Assembly (NCBI GenBank): GCA_035041965.1
Contig: JAPYMA010002210.1
Span: 101,745-165,744 of the forward strand
Reading direction: 5' to 3'
DNA: 64,000 bases
Origin: Anisakis pegreffii
Taxonomy: Eukaryota; Nematoda; Chromadorea; Rhabditida; Anisakidae
The position numbers were made by a program, and so were the translations under genes. Shown in pieces: positions 22,354-33,346 of this stretch. Under the pieces are notes generated by a model. It was given only the letters and a program-made list of their open reading frames with translations, had not been told where the DNA came from and did no database searches. The stretch's first letter is position 1. The number at the start of each line of letters is the position of its first letter.

Positions 22354-23649
22354 ACTGCCAGAGGACGTCTTATGTACTGAGAAGAATTAGCGGATTAAAG
22401 TTAAATGCTTGGAAACGATAAGCATGGAGAATAATGTTTCCAGGAATGTTTGGCGGAATGAATTCATAAAATTAATCGGACACAGAATTGATTTTTTGTG
22501 ATAATAGAAGCAGTCAGATAATGATGTTTGAAAACATAGTTGTGTTGATGATATTAGTTTGAGAATTTTGAATAAAAAAATTTCAGTTAATGTGATTGAA
22601 TAATTTGAACGTTGCTTGCTCTGTAGGCAACTGACTGCGAGCAGGAAAAGCGAGCAACAAGAAAACGCCGAATGAGAAACAACCGAAAATGTTTATAGGA
22701 TTTAGTTTGATATGGAGTTGAATGAGATTATTTCATCAGGTTAAAAATTGTGAACGTTGTGTTAATGATTGAAATTACGTATGCATTCAAATGAGCGATT
22801 GAGTTACGAGTCATTGTGCATTCAAACGGCATCCCATTAACATTTTAAGTGCGATGCTGCGATAACACATCCACTCACCACATGAACATGCTTAACCTCC
22901 GTGAGTGATGAATGGTTATAACTCCTCGTTAGATTATGAGTTGCGACGACTGGGCGTGAAGAATTCCATCATGATCTGAAATTTTCGTTAAATCTCATAT
23001 TATATCTCATCGTTCATGCTGATAACACTCCGCTGATACGCGATCCACTTCCTCTTTATGTGATCATGTTCTTCGTTTGTATGTGTATGGTGACGAAGTA
23101 AGTAGTTCGATGTGAACAGTAACTAGTGTTGTTTCCGGTTGCGGTGCTTTTATTAGCTTCAATCAGAAGAAGAACAATTCAAGCTGAGAAGCGGCATCAA
23201 ATTTTTTTGTACGTCACTATACCCACTTTCCCGTTCCGATCCTCCAGCATTTAAGCTATTTCTGATCTTCGAGTTTTTCCGAATTCTGGTTCAGATCTAT
23301 CACAGTTCCGGTGGTTTTCTTTTGGTTCGTATTTCAAAAATTCTTCTATTTCGGTCCCTATTCCACTGCGTCTTCATCAAGTTGACTGGGTGTACGGAAG
23401 GTCGAATTAGTGAAATTGAGGTGAACTCTGAAGTGAACAGAAACGATCAAGCAAGCTCAACCTATCATTAGATGAAAACAAGAACTTTGCGAACAGCAAA
23501 ATGTCTTCAGAAAAAATGAGTATCAGCAATTTCAGCCTTGAGCAAAGACTCGAATCAGTTCAGCTTTTCAGAGCGTTCGTCAAAGGTATAATTTATTCGA
23601 ACTATGACGCAGTCCGATGTCTAACTGCTAAGAATAGCACAATCGTTGC
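22354..23649. other. No gene seen
   Basis: AT-rich sequence up to the second hAT-like element. There is a small plus frame at 23501-23719 that runs into the element and is not convincing. Nothing else is supported. Confidence 0.4.
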
Positions 23650-24895
23650 TAGGGTTTGCACGGGATCTCGGCATCCCGGGATTACACTTCTGATCCCGAT
23701 CCCAGGATTCAAGTTTTGAAAAATCCTGGGATTCCGGGATTTGACAAAACAGGTCAACTTGTGTGAATTTTAATAGTATGCTCATCTTGAAGCAAGCCTT
23801 AATTATTCCTATCTAATTTATATGCAGTTATCTTTGCTGTTTGCCCTCTATCATTCATGTTCAGCTAAGGAAACCGACGCAGTTCGGACGAATGACATGA
23901 TCAACGACGGCTCGATGAACTTTTACGCAACATTTCATTGAATATTCAATTAATTATTCTGCTCTTCATTGGTTTATATCACGCTCATCTGGATGCATTT
24001 CTATGTAATAGACTAACAGAGATAATCACATTTTCTAATAAGAACCAAGAGCAACAAAATTCAACGAAATAATGCGATTTTTCGGCTTCAATATTCCATT
24101 TGTTAATTAAACTGCATGTTCTAAAGACTGCAATTCTTTTTAATTCGCTATTTAGAAACGTTTTTATCCGATCGAAATGTACATAAATTCTCACTGAGTT
24201 CACTCATAGTGAGAATTCATTGCCAAAGTGAGCAAAGTTGTTCCATTCAAAAGGATCTTAAGCTTGAATATCAAGTATTGTACATTTGTGTGATTTCCGA
24301 TCGAAATTATCAAATATGTAAGTGCTCGATGGTTCGATGAAAATCCATTGCGGATATTTTTTTACCTTTTTAGATAAATTTCGAACTTTTAATTATTTCA
24401 AAATTCAAACAATATAATTCATGCGGTGCGTTTCTTCCGTGAAAAATCGAAATTTCCGAAACGGCAGAATTCAGCTGACGTTAACGCTGATTGTGAGAGA
24501 AAATGGACTTGAAGCATTACAAATAAGTGTTTGAGAATCGAGAATTTCATATTCACATGCGAGTGCACTGTTATTAGCATAGACCAGAGATGACAAGATG
24601 CCTTAGCATAGAATATGCACTATGCCCTTGCGGCATGATCATTGGCATCATTATATGAAATATTAATTTGAATTTGAATACTTACTATTAGTTCATTGGA
24701 TTTGTTCAATAATTTGTTAAAAGCTCCTTTCTGATTAATAATGACCATATTGGTTCGAAAAAAATGTGTTTAAGCAAGTCCCGCATCGATATTCCAATAA
24801 TTGTTTGATCCTGAGATTATCCCGGGATCAAAAATCGATCCCGAGATTAAATCCCAATCCCGGGATTGAAAAATCGTCGGATTTTGCGAACCTTA
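23650..24895. mobile_element. Non-autonomous hAT-like DNA element, copy 2
   Basis: Same element as 2180-3351, in the same orientation and highly similar over most of its length (the central 200-300 bases are nearly identical). It begins TAGGGTTTGCA and ends in the diverged inverse TGCGAACCTTA. It is flanked by ATCGTTGC (23642-23649) and CTCGTTGC (24896-24903), an 8-base duplication with one mismatch. GATCCCG/CGGGAT palindromes cluster near both ends. Small insertions and deletions separate the copies (1172 versus 1246 bases). No transposase is encoded. Confidence 0.9.
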
Positions 24896-24903
24896 CTCGT
24901 TGC

Positions 24904-25251
24904 TATATGAACGCTTTACTGTGGCGCTTTCTGCTGAATGTTAAAATTTGTAGGTATTTATTATAAGCTAAGCCAACATATGCAACATCTTATTATTATG
25001 AAACGTTTGTTCGGAACCAGCGCTAGATCCTCTTTGAAGTTCTAGGTCATCAAGCAATTTTTCTTAACTTGCTCAGAATAGTTCCGATTGTTGCTCAGTT
25101 GTTCCTTATTATTGAAAATGAATTCTGTCGAATACTGAACTCTTCATCGGATTGCGAGCAAGCACTAATGCTGTCGTTTTGATTCCATAATTTCTTATTC
25201 GGAATTTCAAGTCGTGATAGGGTTGATTTCGTGATGCTATTTGGTTACTCT
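24904..25251. other. No gene seen
   Basis: AT-rich gap of about 350 bases between the element and the next candidate open frame. No exon or repeat recognised. Confidence 0.4.
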
Positions 25252-25539
25252 TCACAGGTTACCCAAATCCATGCTAGAACTAAACTCTAAACGTCGAAAT
25301 ACCACAAACAGAGTTATTTTCGATGAAACAGAGAAGTTCAAAATTTCTATGTTGTTTGGTGTAACGTTTTGCTGTCTTGAAGAAAATATGCAAAGTTCGC
25401 TGTATACTGACCGGTGATATCGCATTATATGGCTAGAACACATTACGCACTCAATTGTGACGTATGGTGATGAATGTTGATGTTGATGAACGCTCTTAAC
25501 GAGTATACGGGGATCTTCCTTGTTTATTGGTTCAAACAT
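25252..25539 (-). CDS. Small open frame, unknown product
   Basis: A 95-codon frame with its own ATG (at 25539) beginning MFEPINKEDPRILVKSVHQH and ending TGA. It has balanced composition, a Cys pair (CVMC) and no signal peptide. Possible donors (gtcagt near 25410) inside it could mean it is a first exon rather than a whole gene. No family is recognised. It is called because its residue usage is protein-like rather than low-complexity. Confidence 0.35.
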   Translation of the reverse strand: MFEPINKEDPRILVKSVHQHQHSSPYVTIECVMCSSHIMRYHRSVYSELCIFSSRQQNVTPNNIEILNFSVSSKITLFVVFRRLEFSSSMDLGNL

Positions 25540-26441
25540 TATGGTTCATGGTTGCTTCTTACTTAGTTGGTCGGAGTGTTCTTCGTTGATGTGAGTGTTT
25601 TGACGTTTAATTGCTCGTTACGCATCAAATTCATCACATCTCTGATCCCTTATTAGTTTGCATAATTTTCAACGTCGAGTGAATGCCAATGAATGCATGG
25701 CATTCGATCTCAATCTTTTGCATAGCGTCACTACATGATCCTCAGCCAAAATAATGAAAATCAAAAACCCGAAGGCGAAAGCTATCGTAGAGACGGCCAA
25801 ATGTTGTCAGCAATTCTATCAATAAACTATGCTTACCAGCACAACGCTAACATTAATAGCACTAACAAAATTGCTTGAGATGGAATACTGTTCAAAGCGG
25901 AAACTTCTCACAAGTTATTATAGCTCCAAAAAATCTCCAAAAAGCAGAGAGAAGAGATTAAATCCCAACGTTTGCTGATAGCACTTCCTCACAACTAGAC
26001 AATATTCTTGTCCTTTCTAAGCAACAATCACTAAGAATCATTGTTTCCTGATTTGGAATTTTACTTTGAATCTTAAAAGTTTCTCACTTATAACTTCGCA
26101 AATTTGATCAAAAGTCGATAAAAGTTTTGAGAAGAATCAAATGTTTGAAATGCAGGATTGCTTCTTATAGAGAGTATTGGAAGCATTTATTGGTAATGAT
26201 ATTTTGATTTGCATCAGTGGCTTCTCATAAACAAGAATTTCGTCGCTTTGAATAGATCGAAAGAGATATTCTCAAATCATTTGCATTTTGTTGGAACGCT
26301 TTCGACAGTCAATTAGAACATTTATTTATCTCACTATTGAAATGTAAACTGAGCGCTATTTTCAAAAATCAGCTGACACACTGAACAATAATATCGTTTA
26401 AACAACACTTTCAATAAAACCATCCTCGAGGCAATTTCAGT

Positions 26442-27432
26442 TCAGATTAGAACGGATTGACTGTGAAACGTTGAATATACGTTGAATCTGCTCCTTAATT
26501 TGGCACTTTTTCGTTTAATTAATTCATCGAATATCGATTTCAAATAAACATTACATCGGCTACTGATCACTTGTTTGCTCCAGTAACGACTGTTTCTCTT
26601 CAATGCTCGCATGATTTTGACAGATTCTTTTTTTGCACGGTTTTGATCCGTAAATGGCACTGCCGCCTCTGAAATTTCATCGTCCTCCTCAGTTTCAATT
26701 GCTACCCGATATCACATCACATCCAAGTGATCCGAAGCCCCTCATCAATCGTGATCATTCGATTCTTCTCCCTACCCACTGATACCTCATTTAACGAAAA
26801 GCCATTTCAACAACTCTAAAACAGTCGACAGAATGACAATTTGAGTAATAAATGTGTATTAATTACACGTTTTACATGAAACAAAAATGAAAATAATGGC
26901 TTGATGGAAGGACAATTATTGCACTATGGTAGCAATTCTCAGATATTGTAGCAATGATAGTAATTCAGAGAAATTGACCTAATAGTGCAAATGAAAAAAC
27001 GGTGTATTTTTCAGTGGTTCAATTTCAATCCAATGCGTTAAAATTGTAAGTAACGATTAACCAAATTACCCACTGCAAAGTAAGTTGCATTATGCATAAC
27101 TGCCACTGTCCATCCCTCTTATAAAATGCTGATGCTCTTCGACAACCCGAATTACTATCTATATCTCAATCCTCCCATTATGCAATGACCGAAGTGATAT
27201 CGAAGTAGCGAACAAATTACAGTGTCACCGCAAAAAGCGAGTGATTGCGTTGAATTGAGAGTGCGAATTGTTTGAGTCGAATCTCCACCTACCTTATGGC
27301 GTTGGTCATAACACCCTGCTTCCATCCTATAAGAGGCATCTTCGAAGATTTCGCGTTTTCGCCTCCAGCATCGACAAGATTCCTCGTCGCTGCTTCAGCA
27401 TCATCGTACTCGTTGTCCATTTGCGGATGCAT
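26442..27432 (-). CDS. Three-exon gene of unknown function, 139 aa
   Basis: Exons are 27432-27293, 26815-26796 and 26701-26442. Donors are gtaggt and gttaaa, acceptors TTTTAG and GGGTAG. Phases 2 then 1 fit, giving exactly 140 codons. The N terminus (MHPQMDNEYDDAEAATRNLV) is acidic and has no signal peptide. The middle has an acidic run ETEEDDEISE, and the C-terminal half is strongly basic and helical (RALKRNSRYWSKQV, then KRKSAKLRSR). This polarity suggests an intracellular, perhaps nucleic-acid- or partner-binding protein, but that is inference. The 20-base middle exon is the weakest element of the model. No homologue is recognised. Confidence 0.65.
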
Positions 27433-27540
27433 TTGTAAAAAATTTTCTGTAAATAATTCTCGTGCCATTCAAAAGTTCTTTATACTTCACACCTATTACG
27501 GTTAGTTGCTAGTCTGTCGTTTGTGTCCATTCTGCATCGT

Positions 27541-27759
27541 TCAGTGATCATAGGAATGAACGCCCCGAATCATTCTAACATCCACAACGAATAGGGAATG
27601 ATTCGTTTGATTGTAACTCAAAGTTCTAATGTTTTCACGACTTGGAACATCAAAAGTATCGCCCACATAAGATACTCCATCAATTATGGATTTCTCTTTT
27701 GCATGAGCAAAATTTATTATCATAATTAGAATGATCAATAAACCAAAAAATGAACCCAA
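27541..27759 (-). CDS. Short membrane or secreted segment, partial
   Basis: The frame reads GSFFGLLIILIMIINFAHA, then KEKSIIDGVSYVGDTFDVPS, to a TGA. This has the shape of a signal peptide or membrane anchor followed by a mature peptide with one N-glycosylation sequon (NQT). The frame opens without an ATG before the hydrophobic part, so it is probably a second exon whose start lies further right, or it starts at the internal ATG within IMII. Family unknown. Confidence 0.4.
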   Translation of the reverse strand: MGSFFGLLIILIMIINFAHAKEKSIIDGVSYVGDTFDVPSRENIRTLSYNQTNHSLFVVDVRMIRGVHSYDH

Positions 27760-29311
27760 TTCGCAGATCAGCTTTTACAATAGAAACAGATATCAGATAC
27801 TGATATGTTATATTAATCGGCAATAGCATGTCAACATAGTGTGCAATAGCGATCAGTTGAATCGATCAAATGATTCATCAGTGTGTTTCAGTAAACCTTC
27901 TGAGCATCATGTTTGCATATATCTAGCTTGGATCCTAGCATTCCGTCCAAAATATCTACCGATTTTAGTTGGCATTCTGTCCATTTTTCTTTAAAAGGCA
28001 TGTGCAAAATTGAATTGCTTCCTATTATGAAAGAATGAGACGAAATTCAATTAATAATTAATTGATGACTGCATTAAATATTCCCTCAACAATTGTTCAC
28101 TAGAATCAAAGAATTCTCATTTGTGAATTGCCATCGCTCATAAATTGTTTACAACGATTAGCACTGGAGTTAATCGTCTACTTCGATTGAATGCACTTAT
28201 GAGGGAAGAACTCGTGTCGAGTGCTGGATTTGTATGTGACAATAACGAAGCACTCGGATAAGTTTGGATTCTTCCTGATGTGAGGAACGCTCGTAGCTGC
28301 GCAGTCGTTTAATACCACTTTCTCACAGATATCTTTTTTAATCAATTGTCAATTTCAAACTACTTGTTGAATGCAGCGATTCTCGTTCTTCGAATGCGAA
28401 AACTCTTATTGTGGGATGACGAAATCTTTCTCGCTTGAGAAATTCTTCAATTCCACAAAACATCTTCACAGTTCATTTTAAAAGTTCTAATCACTACTTG
28501 GCATTTCACGGTGTGAAATGTCAGGCATTCCGCGAAATTTTCGCCAGTAACGTTTCCGAGATGTTTAATTTTTGATTTTAGCAAAATGCGTCCTTCACCA
28601 TTTGCTGTGGAATGTGAGCCACTTTGTCATACTTTAGACCCCATCGAAGAGCACTTTTAACCATCAGACTTTATTTTGTAACAGCGCCCAACTGCATATT
28701 GTCTATGAATGGTCGAAGTTTGAAATACGTCAGATTCCATGTATTTTTCCACAGTTGCGTCATGTCGAACAACCGAATGAGGATGTCAAGTAAAATCCAG
28801 GTATAGGTTGATTGAAGGTAATCACTTGAGTTGCAATTTGGCAGCTGAATTATGCCAATGTTTCAATGTTGCTTGAACACATTACTTGAAGGTGGTCTTA
28901 TTTTAGACGGCTTTATAGGATGATGTTTCATAATGGTTCTAGAGTGAATCAATATCAGGATGTCTGTTAGTGATACGATGTACTGAGCAGTGCTTACTAA
29001 TAACAGAGCAGTCTGATTAACGGCATTGAAGCCGTGGAAATTTATCTGCCACATCGGAATTATTCAGCATGCAACACACAACCACGAGGCTCATATACGA
29101 GCCCCGTTTCAGGCGTTTTTCCTAAAGCAGAAAACGCCTGAAATGCGTTCAATTTAGCCGTGTTGTCGGACGATATACTAAAAACGGTCATAGCCTGGAA
29201 ATATCGTGGAATATCGATGAATGTTTTGAATTACGTGAGGTGTCAGAGAATCCATGCTTATTCCTAATCAACGTCTTTAATTTGTTCAATGCCGGTAGAG
29301 AAGAACACTTC
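27760..29311. other. Sparse region with one hairpin
   Basis: No supported exon. A minus frame at 28863-29054 (63 codons, hydrophobic centre) and a plus frame at 28624-28806 are weak. The inverted repeat at 29107-29143 is listed separately. Confidence 0.35.
29107..29143. repeat. Perfect 13-bp hairpin
   Basis: TTTCAGGCGTTTT (29107-29119) is followed after 11 bases by its exact reverse complement (29131-29143). It is GC-richer than its surroundings. It lies about 170 bases beyond the stop of the minus-strand gene at 29312, so it could be a 3' UTR or downstream structure of that gene. Confidence 0.85.
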
Positions 29312-29901
29312 CTATGAGTTTGGGTGTGACTCTTCGGTGTGCTGACGTGTACAATGGCCAAAAAATTCAGAGCGTTTCCGAACTGACCAAGGAGAGGAAG
29401 TGGTTGTCATAGGATGGAGAATTCCATCCTGGAGAAAATTTGAAGGTGTTATGGGAATGCCGAAAACTTGGCAAGTCATGATGAACTGATTTATCTTCAC
29501 ATAATTTTTCCGTAATCGTTGCATAATGTTTTCAAAATTGGTTTTCGATCGAAGAGGGATTCTTTTGATGTCGTCGACAAATCCTTTGCAAGAAACTTCG
29601 TGGTCAATGGATTTATTTCTTGATTTTATCCTGATTCGTCGCTGAGATCTGATATATTGTTGGAGGGGGAAAGGACTGTGGTCACGCAGATCATTGCGTT
29701 GACACTGGCGTCTGTCGTATGGCCAAGGAGATCGCACGAAACCGAAGTGAATGAGAATAATTGATGCTTAAAAGCCAAAGTGAACAATATGAAAATTTCA
29801 TACGTCGAATAACAAAAGAAACCAATAAAACCATACAAATCTATGAGCATCTTACCAAGAAACTGCGAGTAATATCTATAAATAGTCCTTATCAACGACA
29901 T
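29312..29901 (-). CDS. Two-exon gene of unknown function, 166 aa
   Basis: Exon 1 is 29901-29856 with an ATG and a strong gtaaga donor in phase 1. Exon 2 is 29766-29312 after TTTTAAG. The phases fit to exactly 167 codons. Residues 2-26 (SLIRTIYRYYSQFL plus ASIILIHFGFV) form a hydrophobic N-terminal segment that may be a signal anchor. The rest is basic and hydrophilic, with stretches such as RRIRIKSRNKS and TNFENIMQRLRKNYVKINQF, and a C-terminal RKR that could be a processing site. No family is recognised. Confidence 0.6.
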
Positions 29902-31110
29902 CAAATCAGTTGATGATCCGACCAATCGCTATAACCGAACGAGTAACAAAAGCTCCAAAGTCTGCTGATAGACAGAATGCGACTAAAATGAAAATTTGCA
30001 TATTTACGTTTGCCTCTTCTGGCACTGATTGCATTCAGATTTCTGAATTTTTGGGTTCGCTTCAAAATTCAAAAACAAACGACAGCTACACTGATATCGA
30101 ATAGAATTTCAAAAATAATTTCGAACAGATCGCATTCTCTCCAACAACACTACCTGCATACTGTTCAAAAAATTTTTAACGCTCCATTTTGTCCGGATCT
30201 GAATTTCCAAAAAGTAAGCGGAAGAAATGTTTACTACGAAACGCAACACATTCACGAAGATGTTTTCATAGTATCATTCAGAAATGTCACTGAATAAGTG
30301 CTTTGCTCTGTTCGTATCAAAACAAACGTGCATACTTCCCTACGTCTGAGCAATCCTGCGCTTTTCAAATGACAGAATACTAACACACCCTCAAGATACA
30401 TGATGAAAGGACGAATATTCTGCAAAATATCAATAATTAATAGTTTATACACAAAATGTTCATAAGTATATTCCCGTCAAATGTTATTCGTTCAATTTCA
30501 AATGAATTCATTACCATTGAAAAGCGAATTTAACTAGTAAATTATAATTTCGATGTTAGGAGTGAGGGTCCCTGACGTATTGTGGTTGTATTTGCAAATG
30601 GCTTAGGACAGAGTACCGTGATGAACCCACTTAATTGTTCAGTGGAATGTGCCTGAATGAACAAATAAGTAGTGGTAACTGTGGTAACAGTCATCTACTT
30701 ATAACTACATTCTCAACAATAGTTATTGCGATGTGAGATAATCATGTATCAGGAATACGGTTGCTTTGTTGTTGGATTATCGAAATGGAGATTCGGTAGA
30801 ATAGTTTTGCATAGAATGTGTACTCATACGGAAACTTGACTGAATCAAATACGCCTTACATCTGCAATATCATAATTCTGTTTTTATTTGCTAATTGCGT
30901 GTTTTTCTCTAGTCTTACCTAGTGTTTAGAATTTTGTTGAAGATGACTCGTTGGTGTATATCGCCTGACTGTTGACGCCTTAAAAGCTTCATGAGTATAC
31001 TTGTTTTCGATAGTAATGGAAAAAGTTCAAATTTTTTACGGATTGGAATTCAAGACACGGTTATGTTTGTGAATGCATTCAGAGCAAGTATCAGTGTTTA
31101 CAGGGGAACT
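29902..31110. other. Intergenic, weak plus-strand coding signs
   Basis: A plus frame starting with ATG at 29986 (MKICIFTFASSGTDCIQISE) and a segment ending in a good donor at about 30211 (CPDLNFQK followed by gtaagc) suggest exons of a plus-strand gene divergent from 29901, but I cannot join them in phase. The remainder, up to the Kunitz gene, shows nothing. Confidence 0.3.
31100..31110 (+). promoter_or_regulatory. Putative trans-splice acceptor of the Kunitz gene
   Basis: GTTTACAG followed by seven bases and then the ATG. This tight spacing is typical of spliced-leader addition in nematodes. A 5' UTR cis-intron would look the same. Confidence 0.5.
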
Positions 31111-32069
31111 ATGACGATTCGTGGCAAGATTGTGATTTATTTTATTCTATTATCATTTGTCACTTCTGCATGCTTTGCTATACTCACATCGCCATTCTTC
31201 ACCATGCGTAAAGGACCGCGAAATCCGTTCCGCATACTCGATTCGATCGTTGATGCACGGCCATCATCCAGTGAGTTATCAGAGCCGATTGATGGAACTG
31301 ATCACCCAATCGACACCAACCCAAAACGTAAGATATGAGCAATGAATAAGTGAACTTTCGAGTTTGCATAGGTGGAATCTGCAACAACTTGCTACATTGA
31401 ATGCGTTTCGCAAAGAATGTTCGATGCGAAGCGAGCAACTTGTTGCAACATATTCGTAGCATGTGGAAATTACGCGTTGCTTATGAATGAAATGTTATAC
31501 CCAAGTATCGTCCTTTTTTTCGCTTCATCTTTTTTTGGCAATGCTCACAAGTTGCAAACAACATTTAGAACGGCTCCAGATTTTTCTCCCTTAAGCGATC
31601 AAACCTTCAACAATTCAGAATCACCACTGAGATTTGCAGTGAGCAACAGAGATGGATGTGGAGCTGCTGTGACGGGCTCATTTTTGCTACGTGGTGTTCC
31701 GCTCTTCTATTGGACGTATCGAAACGACTCAAAGAACTGCGTCGAAGAATATGGCTTCGGCAAGCGCTTTGATGGTGGTAACATTTTTCCAACACTTGAG
31801 GTGAGCAATAAATTATTAGCAAATGTTTGTTCAAACTATTTTTGGTCGCCGTCAAATGCCAGTTCGATCGGTTTCCCTTCAGAATGCGCACATTGATTTG
31901 GAATGTGCTAATCTGATTTGATTTAATGAAGCGATGATAAGCAATGAGAAAGATATTCCGTACTGTGAGATTGTTTCAGGATTGCGTACGTAAATGCTGT
32001 CCCGTAAGTTGTCGACCGGAGTGTTGCTCCAATCTTGTTGCTGCGGATGGATGGAATATTGCTCGATAA
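31111..32069 (+). CDS. Secreted Kunitz-fold protein lacking one disulphide
   Basis: Exons are 31111-31327, 31619-31800 and 31980-32069 (phases 1 and 0), 162 aa. The ATG follows a TTTACAG site at 31100 that fits trans-splicing. A hydrophobic segment at residues 6-24 is a signal peptide or anchor. The Kunitz/BPTI domain runs from Cys86 to Cys139, with Cys86, Cys113, Cys135 and Cys139 in the positions of family cysteines 1, 3, 5 and 6 and a GGNIFPTLEDC motif. The usual second and fourth cysteines are replaced by Phe94 and Gly120, so the pair that tethers the inhibitory loop is absent. A Cys-rich tail (KCCPVSCRPECC) follows. A gtaagt donor after 32003 offers a shorter exon 3 joined to 32151 onward as an alternative end. 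Kunitz proteins inhibit serine proteases or serve as matrix modules; activity here is uncertain. Confidence 0.78.
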
Positions 32070-33346
32070 TGTGATCACAGTATAGTTGATATCTGAAGTT
32101 TTGTTTGGATGTGTTCCTTTCAAATAAATGTTTGCGTTACTTCTCCATCAGCCCCATTCGTCGATCAGTAGTGTATTCGATCTGCAATTTGATTTTGTAC
32201 GAGATGTGAATTTCATCTTAAACTATGTATGGAGGCCGAAAGCTGTGAAAGCATCGAACCAGAGATAATTGGTAGCTTACATGACAAGGTCTTGAAATTG
32301 TAAATACACTCGATAACATGCAGAAACTGAAACTGAATTCGTCCAACATCTTTCTCACCCATAATGTACGAAAAAATTTTCATAATTCAGCTTCACACGC
32401 AAAATCTCGGCAAATCTGGTATTTTCATAATAAGCTGAATGTAATTAGCACTTTGAATGGATCGGTTTTATGCAATCATGATTTTTTTGCATGAATGTAT
32501 GAGCTGCAGAAGCTGGGAATTAGCAGTAATAGAATGGATTTGAAATTGCGGTCTCATTAATAACGGCTTGCCGATTGTGACAAAAATGCTTGGAAGGCGC
32601 ATTCTGACCGAATAACAACAAAACACTGAATTTGTGCATGGAATGCGTGAGCGCGTTTACAGATCAAGTGAGTTGTGGAAACATTCGCAGATCATTTTAT
32701 CTGATTGTGAGTTGTACATAATTCATTTCGAGCCTCTGACTCTGAATGATCTAGCGATACATTTACACTCCTATTGGGACGAAGGTGTGTTCAGTCTCGT
32801 CTGGAGGTGCTGTTGCTTTGATTGATCAGTTGTTGATTTTTGTAAGGTTGTGATCGGTATGCGGGCTATACTTGACTGCAGTCAGTTTGCTTTTGAATGA
32901 TTGGATGCACATTACAATTTTGTCCGATGCAAGCTTTAATTTGTCTAACCAGGAATTTTAGTTGGACTCTGACGACGAAAAATTATTTCGAGAAGACAGG
33001 AACGAATTGGTGGATATTCAGCAAATATTATTAATCAATTCGGCGGACGAATTTCGTCATTTAGTGAGGAACTGATGCAAGCTCTTAAGATCAAGCTGTG
33101 CACCTGACTGGGCGTAGTTTGATTGGAGGCACGCATTCTAAAGCGATTTAACTTGATGCATTAATTCGTGAAACCTGAAACGTAAAGCGTTTTTTTTCGA
33201 TTGTGAAAGCTTCCAAAATCCTCCGAGTGGAAGGAGAGCAACCGGAGAGTAATGTTTAAAAGTGTGTTACTGTGAAGATCGAGTGTGAAATGCTAGAATG
33301 ACACAAATTAATTGTGTAATGCGTTCACTAAAATGTTGCCTACTTA
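32070..33346. other. Gap between Kunitz and chitin-binding genes
   Basis: About 1.3 kb. A plus frame at 32634-32825 (63 codons) is moderately protein-like but isolated. I see no other exon. The promoter of the downstream gene should lie near 33.2-33.3 kb. Confidence 0.35.
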
